A stretch of 13,059 nt of DNA from an uncultured Eubacteriales bacterium (GCA_905205975.1 CAJLFQ010000064.1:1-13059); one strand, 5' to 3'. Positions 1 to 6,735 are shown, counted from the stretch's first letter. Made by a program: numbers and translations. The notes: generated by a model from the sequence alone, not told the origin.

Positions 1-55
1 CTATAGTATTCCGATGCCTTTTTCGGAAAAAAGGCCTACCAATTTCCCAACCTAT
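1..55 (-). other. Leader region of a leftward gene outside the window
   Basis: This stretch lies downstream of the leftward promoter at 56-84 and contains no start codon on the minus strand, so it is probably the untranslated leader of a gene whose coding part lies beyond the left edge. It holds an 8-bp hairpin, GCCTTTTT (16-23) pairing with AAAAAGGC (28-35) around a four-base loop. The hairpin is not followed by a T-run on either strand, so I do not call it a terminator. Confidence 0.35.
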
Positions 56-84
56 ATTATATCACAAACGACAGGATTTGACCA
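56..84 (-). promoter_or_regulatory. Leftward sigma-A promoter (extended -10)
   Basis: Read on the minus strand, the -10 is a perfect TATAAT (56-61) preceded by TGA, an extended -10. After 17 bases it is matched by TGGTCA (79-84), which fits TTGACA at 4 of 6 positions. It points out of the window. Its -35 overlaps the -35 of the rightward promoter almost base for base. Confidence 0.55.
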
Positions 85-106
85 TAGCTAAACGATGTGA
101 TATAAT
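78..106 (+). promoter_or_regulatory. Sigma-A promoter for the HAAS-like membrane protein gene
   Basis: TTGACC (78-83), a 17-base spacer and TATAAT (101-106), with TG one base before the -10 (extended -10). Transcription should begin near 112-113, giving a leader of about 60 bases before the ATG at 172. The leader contains a 6-bp hairpin, CAGAAT (130-135) with ATTCTG (147-152). Confidence 0.8.
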
Positions 107-171
107 AGAAAAAGATTCAAAAGCAAGCGCAGAATCGCTGTTCGGCATTCTGTCAGGACTGGAAAGGAAAC

Positions 172-1356
172 ATGATCATGATAGATTCTGTTGCGTTGAC
201 GCTGTATATCAAACGCGTCCTCCGCGAAGTGCGGCGGCACTCTTCCGATACGGATATCGACCGGAAAATCATTGGTGAAATCGAAGAACGTGTTCTGCGC
301 TTGACTGGCGGCCGGACGGACGAAGAATCGATCCGTGCGGCATTGAAAAAAATGGAGCCTGCTTCGGAGCTTGGGCTGCAATATCGTGCAGAGTACAAGT
401 ATTCCGCAGAAAAACCGGATGGTTTTCTGATATTTGAGCGGTTCTTTTCCAGCATTGCGGCGATGGCGCTTCTGCTCTTAACCGTGTTTGTCGTGTTTCG
501 GTTGTTCCCGCAGAAAGAATATGTCGGGTATGCCGTCTGTGCATGTGCAGGGGTGGCTGCGGCGTTTTTGGCGCACCGCAGGTTCTACAACATCCATTAT
601 GCCTTGGCGACAATTTGGGTTCCGGCCTTTCTGCTCCTCTATTACCCGTGTAAACATGCAATTGCAGCTGTGCGCGCCTCGGGCGGATCTTTTTTGTCAG
701 CGTTTTTTTCGTATCGGTACCCTGTTGTTTTTCTTGCCCTGATCTTTATCACAGCCGCTTACACAGCCACAACAGCCATTCTCCATGCGGCTGCCTATCT
801 GCGCGGGCACAAGCGCGTGGTTTCTTATCTGGCGGCCGTTGTCTGTTCTGTTGGGTTTCTCTGCGGCTTTTTCTGCTATGCCGTTCATTTGAAAGGCGTG
901 TATAACGCTGAGGCATCAGTCTGTCTGGCAGCGGCGCAGAAAAGTTATGAAGTCTATGCAGCGGGCGGAACCATCCGGCAGGCTCAAACGGACGCGAAAA
1001 CACTCGGCGATCTTTACGACCGTTATGCCGGCATCTATGTGCCGTCCAACCGTCAAACAGGCGGTGCCTATGCGGCGCTGCTGGAAATGCTGGATCTGTA
1101 CGATTCGGACGTCGATTCGTTGATTCTGCGTTATCATCCAGCCTATGAACCGGATAAACGGCCAAAAAACATTCAAACGGAGCCGATTGATGAAAAGGTA
1201 TCCGAAATCAAGCGCCGTTTGACGGTGCTGCTGGCAAAGGATACCGGAGAGGAACCCTTCCGCAGCTTGATCGACGTTGAAACCTGCTGCGACCTTTTCC
1301 GCCAGGAACTGCTTTTGGCGCTTTCCGATGCATATAACGCGTGGATTTACCAATGA
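172..1356 (+). CDS. Multi-pass membrane protein with a HAAS-like N-terminal domain, function unknown
   Basis: This 394-residue protein has three parts. Residues 1-82 are charged, helical and soluble; their pattern (helix rich in Arg, an acidic helix, then a Glu-rich helix with 'ALKKME' and a Tyr) resembles the HAAS/DUF1700 prefix domain often encoded next to PadR-type regulators. Residues about 92-239 hold five predicted membrane helices (92-112, 118-135, 141-159, 183-208, 216-239). Residues 245-394 form a second soluble, mostly helical domain with many Tyr and Asp and no motif I recognise. The start is the ATG at 172 with GGAAAGG just upstream; a second ATG two codons later is less well placed. 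The gene is alone in its transcription unit, between the promoter at 78-106 and the terminator at 1404. The HAAS assignment is inference from pattern and is not secure; I assign no biochemical activity. Confidence 0.75.
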   Translation: MIMIDSVALTLYIKRVLREVRRHSSDTDIDRKIIGEIEERVLRLTGGRTDEESIRAALKKMEPASELGLQYRAEYKYSAEKPDGFLIFERFFSSIAAMALLLLTVFVVFRLFPQKEYVGYAVCACAGVAAAFLAHRRFYNIHYALATIWVPAFLLLYYPCKHAIAAVRASGGSFLSAFFSYRYPVVFLALIFITAAYTATTAILHAAAYLRGHKRVVSYLAAVVCSVGFLCGFFCYAVHLKGVYNAEASVCLAAAQKSYEVYAAGGTIRQAQTDAKTLGDLYDRYAGIYVPSNRQTGGAYAALLEMLDLYDSDVDSLILRYHPAYEPDKRPKNIQTEPIDEKVSEIKRRLTVLLAKDTGEEPFRSLIDVETCCDLFRQELLLALSDAYNAWIYQ

Positions 1357-1403
1357 GATTTCTGAAAAACGAACCGGTATGCTGAACCAATCTGCATTGC
1401 ATC

Positions 1404-1447
1404 AAACAGCGTCGAACCAGATGTTCTGGTTCGACGCTGTTTTGTTT
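1404..1447. terminator. Intrinsic terminator between convergent genes
   Basis: A perfect 18-bp stem (1404-1421 with 1425-1442) closes a three-base loop, and TTTTGTTT overlaps and follows it on the plus strand. It lies between the stop of the membrane protein gene (1356) and the stop of the leftward gene (1455). On the minus strand the stem is followed by only a short TTTGAT tract, so it probably works best rightward but may serve both genes. Confidence 0.85.
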
Positions 1448-1454
1448 GGCGGCC

Positions 1455-2003
1455 TTATTTTGCGTGGATGGTGATCTGACCCGAGGCAAGCTCAACACCG
1501 GTCAAGGTAAAGCCGGTTTTTTGGAGCTGTTCGGCAAGCATGTTTCCAATTGCGGACTTCAGCGATTGCGGGAGAAATCCGAGCGGGATGGCATATCCGC
1601 CCAACGAAAACGCAGCGGGCTGAATCGAAAGTGAGCCATTGCCTGCGGCGACAGAAAAACGGGCGGACAGAGCGACGCTGTCCGGCAGGAGTCTGCGGAC
1701 GACTGCCAACTCCGGACAGCGAGCCTCGGCCTGCGGGTCAATGACGGCAGACGGATTGACTGTACCAGACAGTGAGATACCGTCCGCAGAAAATGCGACC
1801 CGTACATCCCGGGCAGGCAGTTCGTCCGGTAAATAGGTTTGCAGCAATTCATTGGCTTTGGTATCCGTCAACGTGATACTGATGGAAGATGGCTGTGAAG
1901 AATCAAACTGTACATTGCGTTGGCGCAGCGCTGGACGAACCAGAATCCAAAGTCCTGCAATGATCACGAGACAGAAAAAGAAGAATGGTATTTTGGATTT
2001 CAC
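1455..2003 (-). CDS. Small membrane-anchored extracytoplasmic protein, possibly YpmS/LmeA-like
   Basis: The 182-residue protein begins with a short basic start and one hydrophobic helix (residues 6-22), then a predicted beta-rich domain outside the membrane. The alternating pattern, 'ANELLQTYLP' (50-59) and 'SLGGYAIPLGFLP' (133-145) followed by a C-terminal strand pair recalls DUF2140 (YpmS) or LmeA-type lipid-binding domains. The similarity is weak, so no function is assigned. The start is GTG at 2003; ATG is not used, but AAGGAGG sits nine bases upstream and fixes the choice. The gene follows mtaB on the same strand after 94 bases with no terminator visible between them, so the two are probably co-transcribed. 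It ends at the shared terminator at 1404-1447. Confidence 0.75.
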   Translation of the reverse strand: MKSKIPFFFFCLVIIAGLWILVRPALRQRNVQFDSSQPSSISITLTDTKANELLQTYLPDELPARDVRVAFSADGISLSGTVNPSAVIDPQAEARCPELAVVRRLLPDSVALSARFSVAAGNGSLSIQPAAFSLGGYAIPLGFLPQSLKSAIGNMLAEQLQKTGFTLTGVELASGQITIHAK

Positions 2004-2097
2004 GGTGATCCGCCTCCTTCGTCTGCTGGAAGGATATGCATGAACCGTGGTTGATATGCTGTTTTTAGGATATGAAACCGAAATTCAGCGATGCGGA

Positions 2098-3390
2098 TCA
2101 GACAGGAACACCGATCAGTTCACCGTCCTGCTGTCCGGTGATGCGAACCTGAAGCGGTGTCCCTCGCACGATGCTGGGAGACGGCGTCAAGACGACATAG
2201 AGGTACTGATCCGTATAGCCGCCAATCAAACCATTGCGTTCTTCTTCAGGCAGCACGGTTTGCAGCGTACCGTTTTTATTGGCCAGATACTCTTCCCGGA
2301 GCTGTTTGCAGCGTGCGGCACACGCCGCACTGCGGGCACGTTTTTCCTCGCTCAGGATCTGGTTGGGCATTTTTGCCGCTGCTGTTCCCTTACGGACGGA
2401 ATATGGGAAAATATGCGCATCCCCCAAACGGCAGCGTTCCAGCGTCTGCATCGTCTGCTGAAATTCATCGTCGGTCTCTCCGGGGAAACCGACAATGATA
2501 TCGGCTGTGATGTTGGGGTCATCAAAGGAATGACGCAGCCGCTCAACGGCTTGAACGACGTCTTCCGCGGTATAATGGCGGTTCATGCGACGCAGCGTTT
2601 CTGTGCAGCCGCTCTGCATAGACAAATGGAAATGCCGGCAGAGGTTTTCCATTTTGGAAAGGCGCTCGCAAAATGCGTCATCGATAATCGTGGGCTTTAG
2701 GGAGCCGAGGCTGATGCGGGTTTCTCCAGCAGCTTTGCAGACGCATTCGACCAAATCGCAGAGCGTGTGCTTGGGTGTTAAATCCGAACCATAAGCAGAG
2801 ATTTCAATGCCGGTTAGGACGATTTCACGGAACCCCTGTGCGCAAAGTGCTCTCGTTTGTGCTTCTGCATCTTCCAAACGCATGGAGCGGATTTTGCCGC
2901 GTGCAAACGGGATGATGCAGTATGTGCAGAAATTTTCGCACCCATCTTCGACCTTTAGCAGGGCGCGTGTTCTGCCGTGGAGCCCGCCGGCAGGCAAAGA
3001 CATAAAGACGCACTCCCCTGCGGACAGCGTTTCATGCGGCGGCATGCGTGAAGAGAGGGCCTCGTCAACGCCACGTACGAATGCCTCATAGTCGCGGTTG
3101 CCGCCGAGGATATCCGCGCCGCAGATCGTTTTGAGATCCTGCAAACCGGTTTGAACCATGCAGCCGCAGACAGCCACAAATGCATGGGGGTGCAGCCGTT
3201 TCAGATGGCGGATGAGCTGGCGTGTTTTTTTATCGGCCGTAGCCGTGACCGTGCAGGAGTTGACGACATAAGCATCTGCTTCACAGTCCTGCGGAACGAC
3301 GTCATAGCCGCGTTCTGCAAAAAGCTTTTCCATGGCTTGGCATTCAAATTGATTGGTCTTGCAGCCGAGCGTACAGACAGCGATTTTCAT
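2098..3390 (-). CDS. mtaB: tRNA (N6-threonylcarbamoyladenosine(37)-C2)-methylthiotransferase MtaB
   Basis: This radical-SAM enzyme converts t6A to ms2t6A at position 37 of ANN-decoding tRNAs. The 430-residue protein has the full family layout: an N-terminal MTTase domain with the three auxiliary-cluster cysteines C10 ('TLGCKTNQ'), C46 ('NSCTVT') and C77 ('CGCMVQ'); the radical-SAM cysteines C151, C155 and C158 in CxxxCxxC; the 'GFPGET' motif at 301-306; and a C-terminal TRAM-like region from about 370. 'TLGCKTNQFE' at the N-terminus points to MtaB more than MiaB. The open frame continues upstream to 3618, but that part is unlike the family and crosses the promoter and start of the divergent HPr-like gene. 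The ATG at 3390, with AGAGG upstream, is the right start. A weak candidate promoter (TTTACC at 3495-3500, TGCAAT at 3473-3478) would lie antiparallel to the promoter of the neighbouring gene. The enzyme acts in the cytoplasm on tRNA. Confidence 0.93.
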   Translation of the reverse strand: MKIAVCTLGCKTNQFECQAMEKLFAERGYDVVPQDCEADAYVVNSCTVTATADKKTRQLIRHLKRLHPHAFVAVCGCMVQTGLQDLKTICGADILGGNRDYEAFVRGVDEALSSRMPPHETLSAGECVFMSLPAGGLHGRTRALLKVEDGCENFCTYCIIPFARGKIRSMRLEDAEAQTRALCAQGFREIVLTGIEISAYGSDLTPKHTLCDLVECVCKAAGETRISLGSLKPTIIDDAFCERLSKMENLCRHFHLSMQSGCTETLRRMNRHYTAEDVVQAVERLRHSFDDPNITADIIVGFPGETDDEFQQTMQTLERCRLGDAHIFPYSVRKGTAAAKMPNQILSEEKRARSAACAARCKQLREEYLANKNGTLQTVLPEEERNGLIGGYTDQYLYVVLTPSPSIVRGTPLQVRITGQQDGELIGVPV

Positions 3391-3430
3391 GGATGGTTTG
3401 CCTCTTCTTTCGTCAGATTGGATCCAGTGC

Positions 3431-3449
3431 ATCCGGTTCAAAACCGGAT
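3431..3449 (-). other. Hairpin in the mtaB leader
   Basis: ATCCGGTT (3431-3438) and AACCGGAT (3442-3449) form a perfect 8-bp stem with a three-base loop. It lies about 40 bases upstream of the mtaB start and outside the divergent promoter. No T-run follows on the minus strand. On the plus strand a T-run begins eight bases later, but no gene ends there. Its role is unknown. Confidence 0.4.
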
Positions 3450-3473
3450 TTGGAAGTTTTTTTCGAATGGTGA

Positions 3474-3502
3474 TTGCAAATGTGCCACTGATATGGTAAA
3501 AT
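3474..3502 (+). promoter_or_regulatory. Sigma-A promoter for the HPr-like gene
   Basis: TTGCAA (3474-3479), exactly 17 bases, then TAAAAT (3497-3502), preceded by TGG for an extended -10. The expected start of transcription is near 3508-3509, leaving a short leader with AAAGGTGG (3521-3528) before the ATG at 3536. Confidence 0.8.
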
Positions 3503-3535
3503 ATAGAAAAGGACATTCTGAAAGGTGGTTTTCCT

Positions 3536-3775
3536 ATGACAACGAAAAACATCCAGCTTCTCTCGATTAATGATGTCAAAGATTTTGTCAATGCGGCATG
3601 CAATGCTGATTTTGACATTGATCTGATTTCCGGCCGCTACACGGTTGATGCGAAATCGATCATGGGTATTTTCAGCTTGGATCTTTCGAAACCGATTGCT
3701 GTCGCTGCCAATACAGACGACGCGGCGAAAGCGAATGCTTTCTTTGATCAGATCAAGAAATACATCGTTGACTGA
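3536..3775 (+). CDS. HPr-like protein lacking the catalytic histidine
   Basis: This 79-residue protein has the size and fold signature of HPr, the phosphocarrier of the sugar phosphotransferase system. The clearest match is 'AKSIMGIFSLDL', equivalent to the HPr segment around regulatory Ser46 ('KSIMGVMSLG'). Aligning back from that segment without gaps, the active-site stretch 'IHARPAT' of HPr becomes 'LSINDVK' here, so His15, Arg17 and Pro18 are all replaced. It therefore cannot accept phosphate from enzyme I in the usual way, while the serine phosphorylated by HPr kinase in true HPr is kept. Similar His-less proteins are common in Clostridia and are usually labelled 'HPr family'; their role is not established to my knowledge. 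The gene is monocistronic: its own promoter (3474-3502), a good SD (AAAGGTGG, spacer seven) and its own terminator at 3796. Confidence 0.88.
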   Translation: MTTKNIQLLSINDVKDFVNAACNADFDIDLISGRYTVDAKSIMGIFSLDLSKPIAVAANTDDAAKANAFFDQIKKYIVD

Positions 3776-3795
3776 GTTGGTTTGATGCGCTTGGT

Positions 3796-3829
3796 ACAGC
3801 CGGGATGCTTTGGCATTCCGGCTGTTTTC
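3796..3829 (+). terminator. Intrinsic terminator of the HPr-like gene
   Basis: A 13-bp stem (3796-3808 with 3813-3825, one G-U pair) closes a TTTG loop and runs into TTTTC. It follows the HPr-like stop codon by about 20 bases and isolates that gene from dacF. Confidence 0.85.
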
Positions 3830-3911
3830 ATATTCAGAGAGCAGGCCGCATACAAATGGAATCAAAAAACGCCGGGCGAGAAAGACAATCGGCGGAGAAA
3901 CGGAGCGGCCT

Positions 3912-5105
3912 ATGAAAAAATGCTTGATGAGCCTGATCATCCTCTGTCTTTTGTGCGGGGTTTGCCTGGCTGGCGGCACAACTGCGAAAACGCCGGAACG
4001 CCTGCCCTCGACAGGTGCAGCCGATGCAACGGTGACGATCGGCGCAATCGACGGGATGCATGCGGAAAGCGCCATACTGATCGATTTGGATACCGGCAAA
4101 ACGCTGTATGAGCTGAATGCAGACAAGGTCTTGCCGCCGGCCTCAATCACAAAAATCATGACGCTGCTTTTGGTGGTGGAAGCGGCAGAACGCGGCGATC
4201 TGCGATATGATGATGTCGTAACGGCCAGCGAACACGCATGTTCCATGGGCGGCGCACAGATTTATCTGAAGGCGGGCGAACAGATGACGGTGGAAGAGCT
4301 GTTCAAAGCGGTTTCCATTGCCTCGGCAAATGACGCAGCCGTCGCGCTGGCAGAACACGTCGCCGGGAGTGAGGGCATGTTCGTTGTGAAAATGAACGAG
4401 CGTGCAGCAGAGCTGGGCATGACAAACACCGTATTCCGGAATGCGTGCGGCCTGGATGCAGACGGTCATGTCTCAACGGCACGCGATATTGCCAAAATGA
4501 GTGCAGCCTTGTGTGCGCATGAAAAAGCGTTTGCCTATTCTACCACATGGATGGACAGTGTGCGGGGCGGAAATTTTCAGTTGGTCAATACAAATAAGCT
4601 GATCCGGAGCTATCAGGGAATTACCGGATTGAAAACCGGGTCAACCGGCAAAGCAAAATGCTGTCTGTCTGCAACCGCCAAGCGGAACGATATATCGCTG
4701 TGTGCGGTTGTCATGGGCTGCGAAACAGGCGCACTTCGGTTTGAAAGTGCCGCGGCACTGCTGGATTACGGGTTTGCCTCTTTTGAACGGGTCAATCTGA
4801 CAGAAGTCATTGAGCTGCCGGAAATCCGCATACGGTATGGGGTTTCGGAATCGGCGCAGCCTGTTTTTGCAGGCAATCCATCGGTGCTGCTGGCACGCGG
4901 AAAAAAAGACCATCTGGAACGTCAAATCAATCTGTGCGAATCGGCAGATGCACCGCTCAAAGCAGGTGATACGGTTGGTTCTCTGGTTGTCACATGTGAT
5001 GGCGAAGAAATTGGAAGCGTTCCGATCGTCATGCAGCGTGACATGGAAAAACTGACATTCGGTCAGGCATTTCTGCGGTTGTTCCGCAATTATCGGCTGT
5101 TCTGA
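3912..5105 (+). CDS. dacF: D-alanyl-D-alanine carboxypeptidase, DacF/PBP5 type
   Basis: This serine-type penicillin-binding protein removes the terminal D-Ala from peptidoglycan pentapeptides on the outer face of the membrane. The 397-residue protein carries an N-terminal signal peptide (residues 1-20, likely cut after 'CLA'); the three catalytic motifs of the family, S78-I-T-K81, S138-A-N140 and K241-T-G243; a PBP5 C-terminal beta domain from about 295 to 380; and a basic, amphipathic tail ('FLRLFRNYRLF') of the sort that anchors such enzymes to the membrane. The frame is open back to 3810, but the ATG at 3912 is chosen because it gives the signal peptide and has GGAG six bases upstream. I see no convincing promoter between the terminator at 3796 and the start; weak TTTTCA/TACAAA boxes there have poor spacing. 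Sporulation (DacF) versus vegetative (DacA) use cannot be settled from this sequence. Confidence 0.93.
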   Translation: MKKCLMSLIILCLLCGVCLAGGTTAKTPERLPSTGAADATVTIGAIDGMHAESAILIDLDTGKTLYELNADKVLPPASITKIMTLLLVVEAAERGDLRYDDVVTASEHACSMGGAQIYLKAGEQMTVEELFKAVSIASANDAAVALAEHVAGSEGMFVVKMNERAAELGMTNTVFRNACGLDADGHVSTARDIAKMSAALCAHEKAFAYSTTWMDSVRGGNFQLVNTNKLIRSYQGITGLKTGSTGKAKCCLSATAKRNDISLCAVVMGCETGALRFESAAALLDYGFASFERVNLTEVIELPEIRIRYGVSESAQPVFAGNPSVLLARGKKDHLERQINLCESADAPLKAGDTVGSLVVTCDGEEIGSVPIVMQRDMEKLTFGQAFLRLFRNYRLF

Positions 5106-5113
5106 CAAAAAAA

Positions 5114-5155
5114 CGGCCGGAATCGCCAGGTACAAGGCAATTCCGGCCGCGTTTT
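5114..5155. terminator. Bidirectional terminator between dacF and prmA
   Basis: A 10-bp stem (5114-5123 with 5140-5149), one mismatch, then three more pairs close an eight-base loop. GTTTTT follows on the plus strand, and a run of seven A before the stem gives TTTTTTT on the minus strand. It therefore fits as terminator for both dacF and prmA, whose stops lie nine bases before and six bases after it. Confidence 0.9.
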
Positions 5156-6120
5156 TATGCTTGCAGGCCAGCGATGATGGAACACCAGTTGTTGTCGATA
5201 TGCACTTTGCGGACATCAAATCCAGCTGCCTTGACGGCCGGAAGAACGTCTTCCAAACGGGAGTCAATGATGCCGGAAAGGACAAGCGTTCCGTTTGCCT
5301 TCAGGAGTTCATGCGCTTTGGGCAGAAGTGCAATGATGACATCCGCCACAATATTGATGACGATGACGTCATAACCGTCCGGGCGGCGGACGGCAGAGTC
5401 GTCAACACAAAGATCGCATGCGTAAAATGCTGTTTTATCGGAGACATGGTTCAGCGCCGCGTTGTTTCTGGAAACCTCCGCAGCTTTTTTATCAATGTCC
5501 GCACCAACGACAGAAGAAGCGCCGAGCAGCGCAGCGACGATCGAAAGAATTCCGCTGCCGCACCCCATATCCAGTACAGTTTCACCGCCGTGAATGCACT
5601 GCTCCAGCGCTTTCATGCAGAGCTGCGTCGTTTCGTGCGTGCCGCTGCCAAAAGCCAAGCCAGGATTGCTGACGAATACGACCCGGCCTTCCGGATCGTC
5701 GAGCGTTTCCCATTCCGGTTTGACGTAGAGGCGTTCGCCGACCTTAAAGGGCTTATAGTATTTCATCCATGCAGTGGCCCATTCGGCGTCGTCTGTCACG
5801 GTGTAGCTGATGGCTAAGGTGCCAAAATCGATATCGTCCCGTGCGGCGCGTAATTCCTGCATGGCTGTTTGCAGCGTTTCCATCAGTTCTTCGCGCTGGT
5901 CTTCGTCGCTGACATAAAGCGTAATGCGGGAAACGCCGCGTTTTTCCTGCAGCAGCGATTCATCGACGTAATCCCAGCATTTGCGGTTGTTTTCCAGAAA
6001 GTCTTCAAAATCCTTTTCGTCTTCAATGGCGAAATCTTCGAGCCCGATGGCGATCAGCTTATCGGACAGCGGCTCAATGCCTTCAGAGGTTGTGTCAATG
6101 TGAATTTCAAGCCAGTTCAT
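5155..6120 (-). CDS. prmA: Ribosomal protein L11 methyltransferase PrmA
   Basis: This cytoplasmic SAM-dependent enzyme trimethylates ribosomal protein L11. The 321-residue protein has the N-terminal L11-recognition domain (about 1-110, beginning 'MNWLEIHIDTT'), a linker with 'KPEWE' and 'AFGSGTHETT' (156-165), the SAM-binding motif 'VLDMGCGSGILS' (182-193), an acidic 'ADID' at the end of the next strand (207-210), and 'NIVADVI' (256-262) in place of the usual NILA motif near the active site. The frame is open to 6147, but the upstream Met has no SD and adds nine unlike residues. The ATG at 6120 matches the family and has AAGGGAG about 11 bases upstream. It is the last gene of the lysA-Nudix-prmA run, separated from the Nudix gene by a 73-base A/C-rich spacer. 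Confidence 0.95.
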   Translation of the reverse strand: MNWLEIHIDTTSEGIEPLSDKLIAIGLEDFAIEDEKDFEDFLENNRKCWDYVDESLLQEKRGVSRITLYVSDEDQREELMETLQTAMQELRAARDDIDFGTLAISYTVTDDAEWATAWMKYYKPFKVGERLYVKPEWETLDDPEGRVVFVSNPGLAFGSGTHETTQLCMKALEQCIHGGETVLDMGCGSGILSIVAALLGASSVVGADIDKKAAEVSRNNAALNHVSDKTAFYACDLCVDDSAVRRPDGYDVIVINIVADVIIALLPKAHELLKANGTLVLSGIIDSRLEDVLPAVKAAGFDVRKVHIDNNWCSIIAGLQA

Positions 6121-6144
6121 GAGAGAAAACGCTCCCTTCTTCTG

Positions 6145-6193
6145 CATGGTTGTTTTGTGGTGTTTTGTTTGGCTGTGTTGTATGGTTGTATGG
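6145..6193 (-). repeat. A/C-rich, almost G-free spacer upstream of prmA with short tandem repeats
   Basis: On the transcribed (minus-strand) RNA this spacer is almost entirely A and C with some U and only one internal G. It contains a tandem 8-mer (TGTATGGT twice on the plus strand, 6179-6194) and a near-tandem 10-mer (6151-6160 and 6161-6170). It should be unstructured RNA just upstream of the prmA ribosome-binding site. No coding or promoter signal is seen in it. Confidence 0.55.
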
Positions 6194-6721
6194 TTATTTG
6201 ATGCCGACGGTTGGCTGAATGGGCGTATGTTTCAGTGCAAATAAGAGGTCAATCAAAGCAGGCGGATACGGAATGAAGCGGCTGTCGGCAAGCATTTGCT
6301 GGATTTCCTGCTGGGAACACCAACGAAGCTCAGAGACTTCTTCCGGCTGCGGCGTCAGCAGACGGACGTCAACGGGGCACTGCAAAAGATACAGATCATC
6401 AAATGCATCATCTGCGTGGATTGTCAGAGACGGATGAATTCCCTGCAAATCGAGAGACAGGCCGATTTCTTCCTGTGTTTCCCGTTCGGCAGCTGCGCGC
6501 GAGTCATCCCCAGCGAGCGCACTGCCGCCTGCCGTCAAATCCCATCGGCCGGGCCAGCCTTTTTTGAACGGCTGGCGATGCTGTATCAGCATATGTCCTG
6601 CTTCGTCAAACAGGCAGACGTGTACGACCAAGTGAAGCGTGCCGGCTGGCTGCGGATCCCCGCGCTGCATGATGCCGGGCAGCAGTCTGCGATTCTCGTC
6701 ATATAGATCCCAAAGTTCCAA
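6194..6721 (-). CDS. Nudix hydrolase, IPP-isomerase-like subgroup
   Basis: The 175-residue protein hydrolyses a nucleoside diphosphate linked to some other group or a related substrate; the exact one cannot be told. The Nudix box occupies residues 66-88: G66, five residues, D72, seven residues, then R80-E-T-Q-E-E-I-G-L88. The metal-binding core 'RETQEEIGL' is intact, but the first Glu of Gx5E is Asp. The N-terminal 'ELWDLYDENRRLL' and 'HVCLFDEAGHMLIQHRQ' resemble the group related to isopentenyl-diphosphate isomerase. The start codon is TTG at 6721, supported by AAGGGAGGT eight bases upstream. That SD overlaps the lysA stop codon (14 bases between genes), so translation of the two is very likely coupled. 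A housekeeping or sanitising role is possible; no pathway link to LysA is evident. Confidence 0.88.
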   Translation of the reverse strand: MELWDLYDENRRLLPGIMQRGDPQPAGTLHLVVHVCLFDEAGHMLIQHRQPFKKGWPGRWDLTAGGSALAGDDSRAAAERETQEEIGLSLDLQGIHPSLTIHADDAFDDLYLLQCPVDVRLLTPQPEEVSELRWCSQQEIQQMLADSRFIPYPPALIDLLFALKHTPIQPTVGIK

Positions 6722-6735
6722 GCCGACAACCTCCC

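Noticed and set aside
16..35. Terminator at the left edge
   Set aside because: The stem is A/T-rich and no T-run follows on either strand.
2047..2700. 217-codon plus-strand frame opposite mtaB
   Set aside because: Antisense shadow of the conserved radical-SAM and TRAM-coding region; no good SD and no domain pattern.
3391..3618. N-terminal extension of MtaB
   Set aside because: Family members begin at MKIAVCTLGC; the extension would cover the HPr-like promoter and start codon.
3912..3975. Lipoprotein signal (lipobox) in the DacF leader
   Set aside because: Cysteines occur in the signal region, but none is preceded by Gly, Ala or Ser as a lipobox requires; a normal signal peptidase I site after CLA fits better.
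3413..4246. 277-codon minus-strand frame across the HPr-like gene and start of dacF
   Set aside because: It runs antisense to two well-supported genes with their own SD, promoter and terminator, and resembles no protein family.
5161..5817. 218-codon plus-strand frame opposite prmA
   Set aside because: Shadow of the SAM-binding domain coding region.
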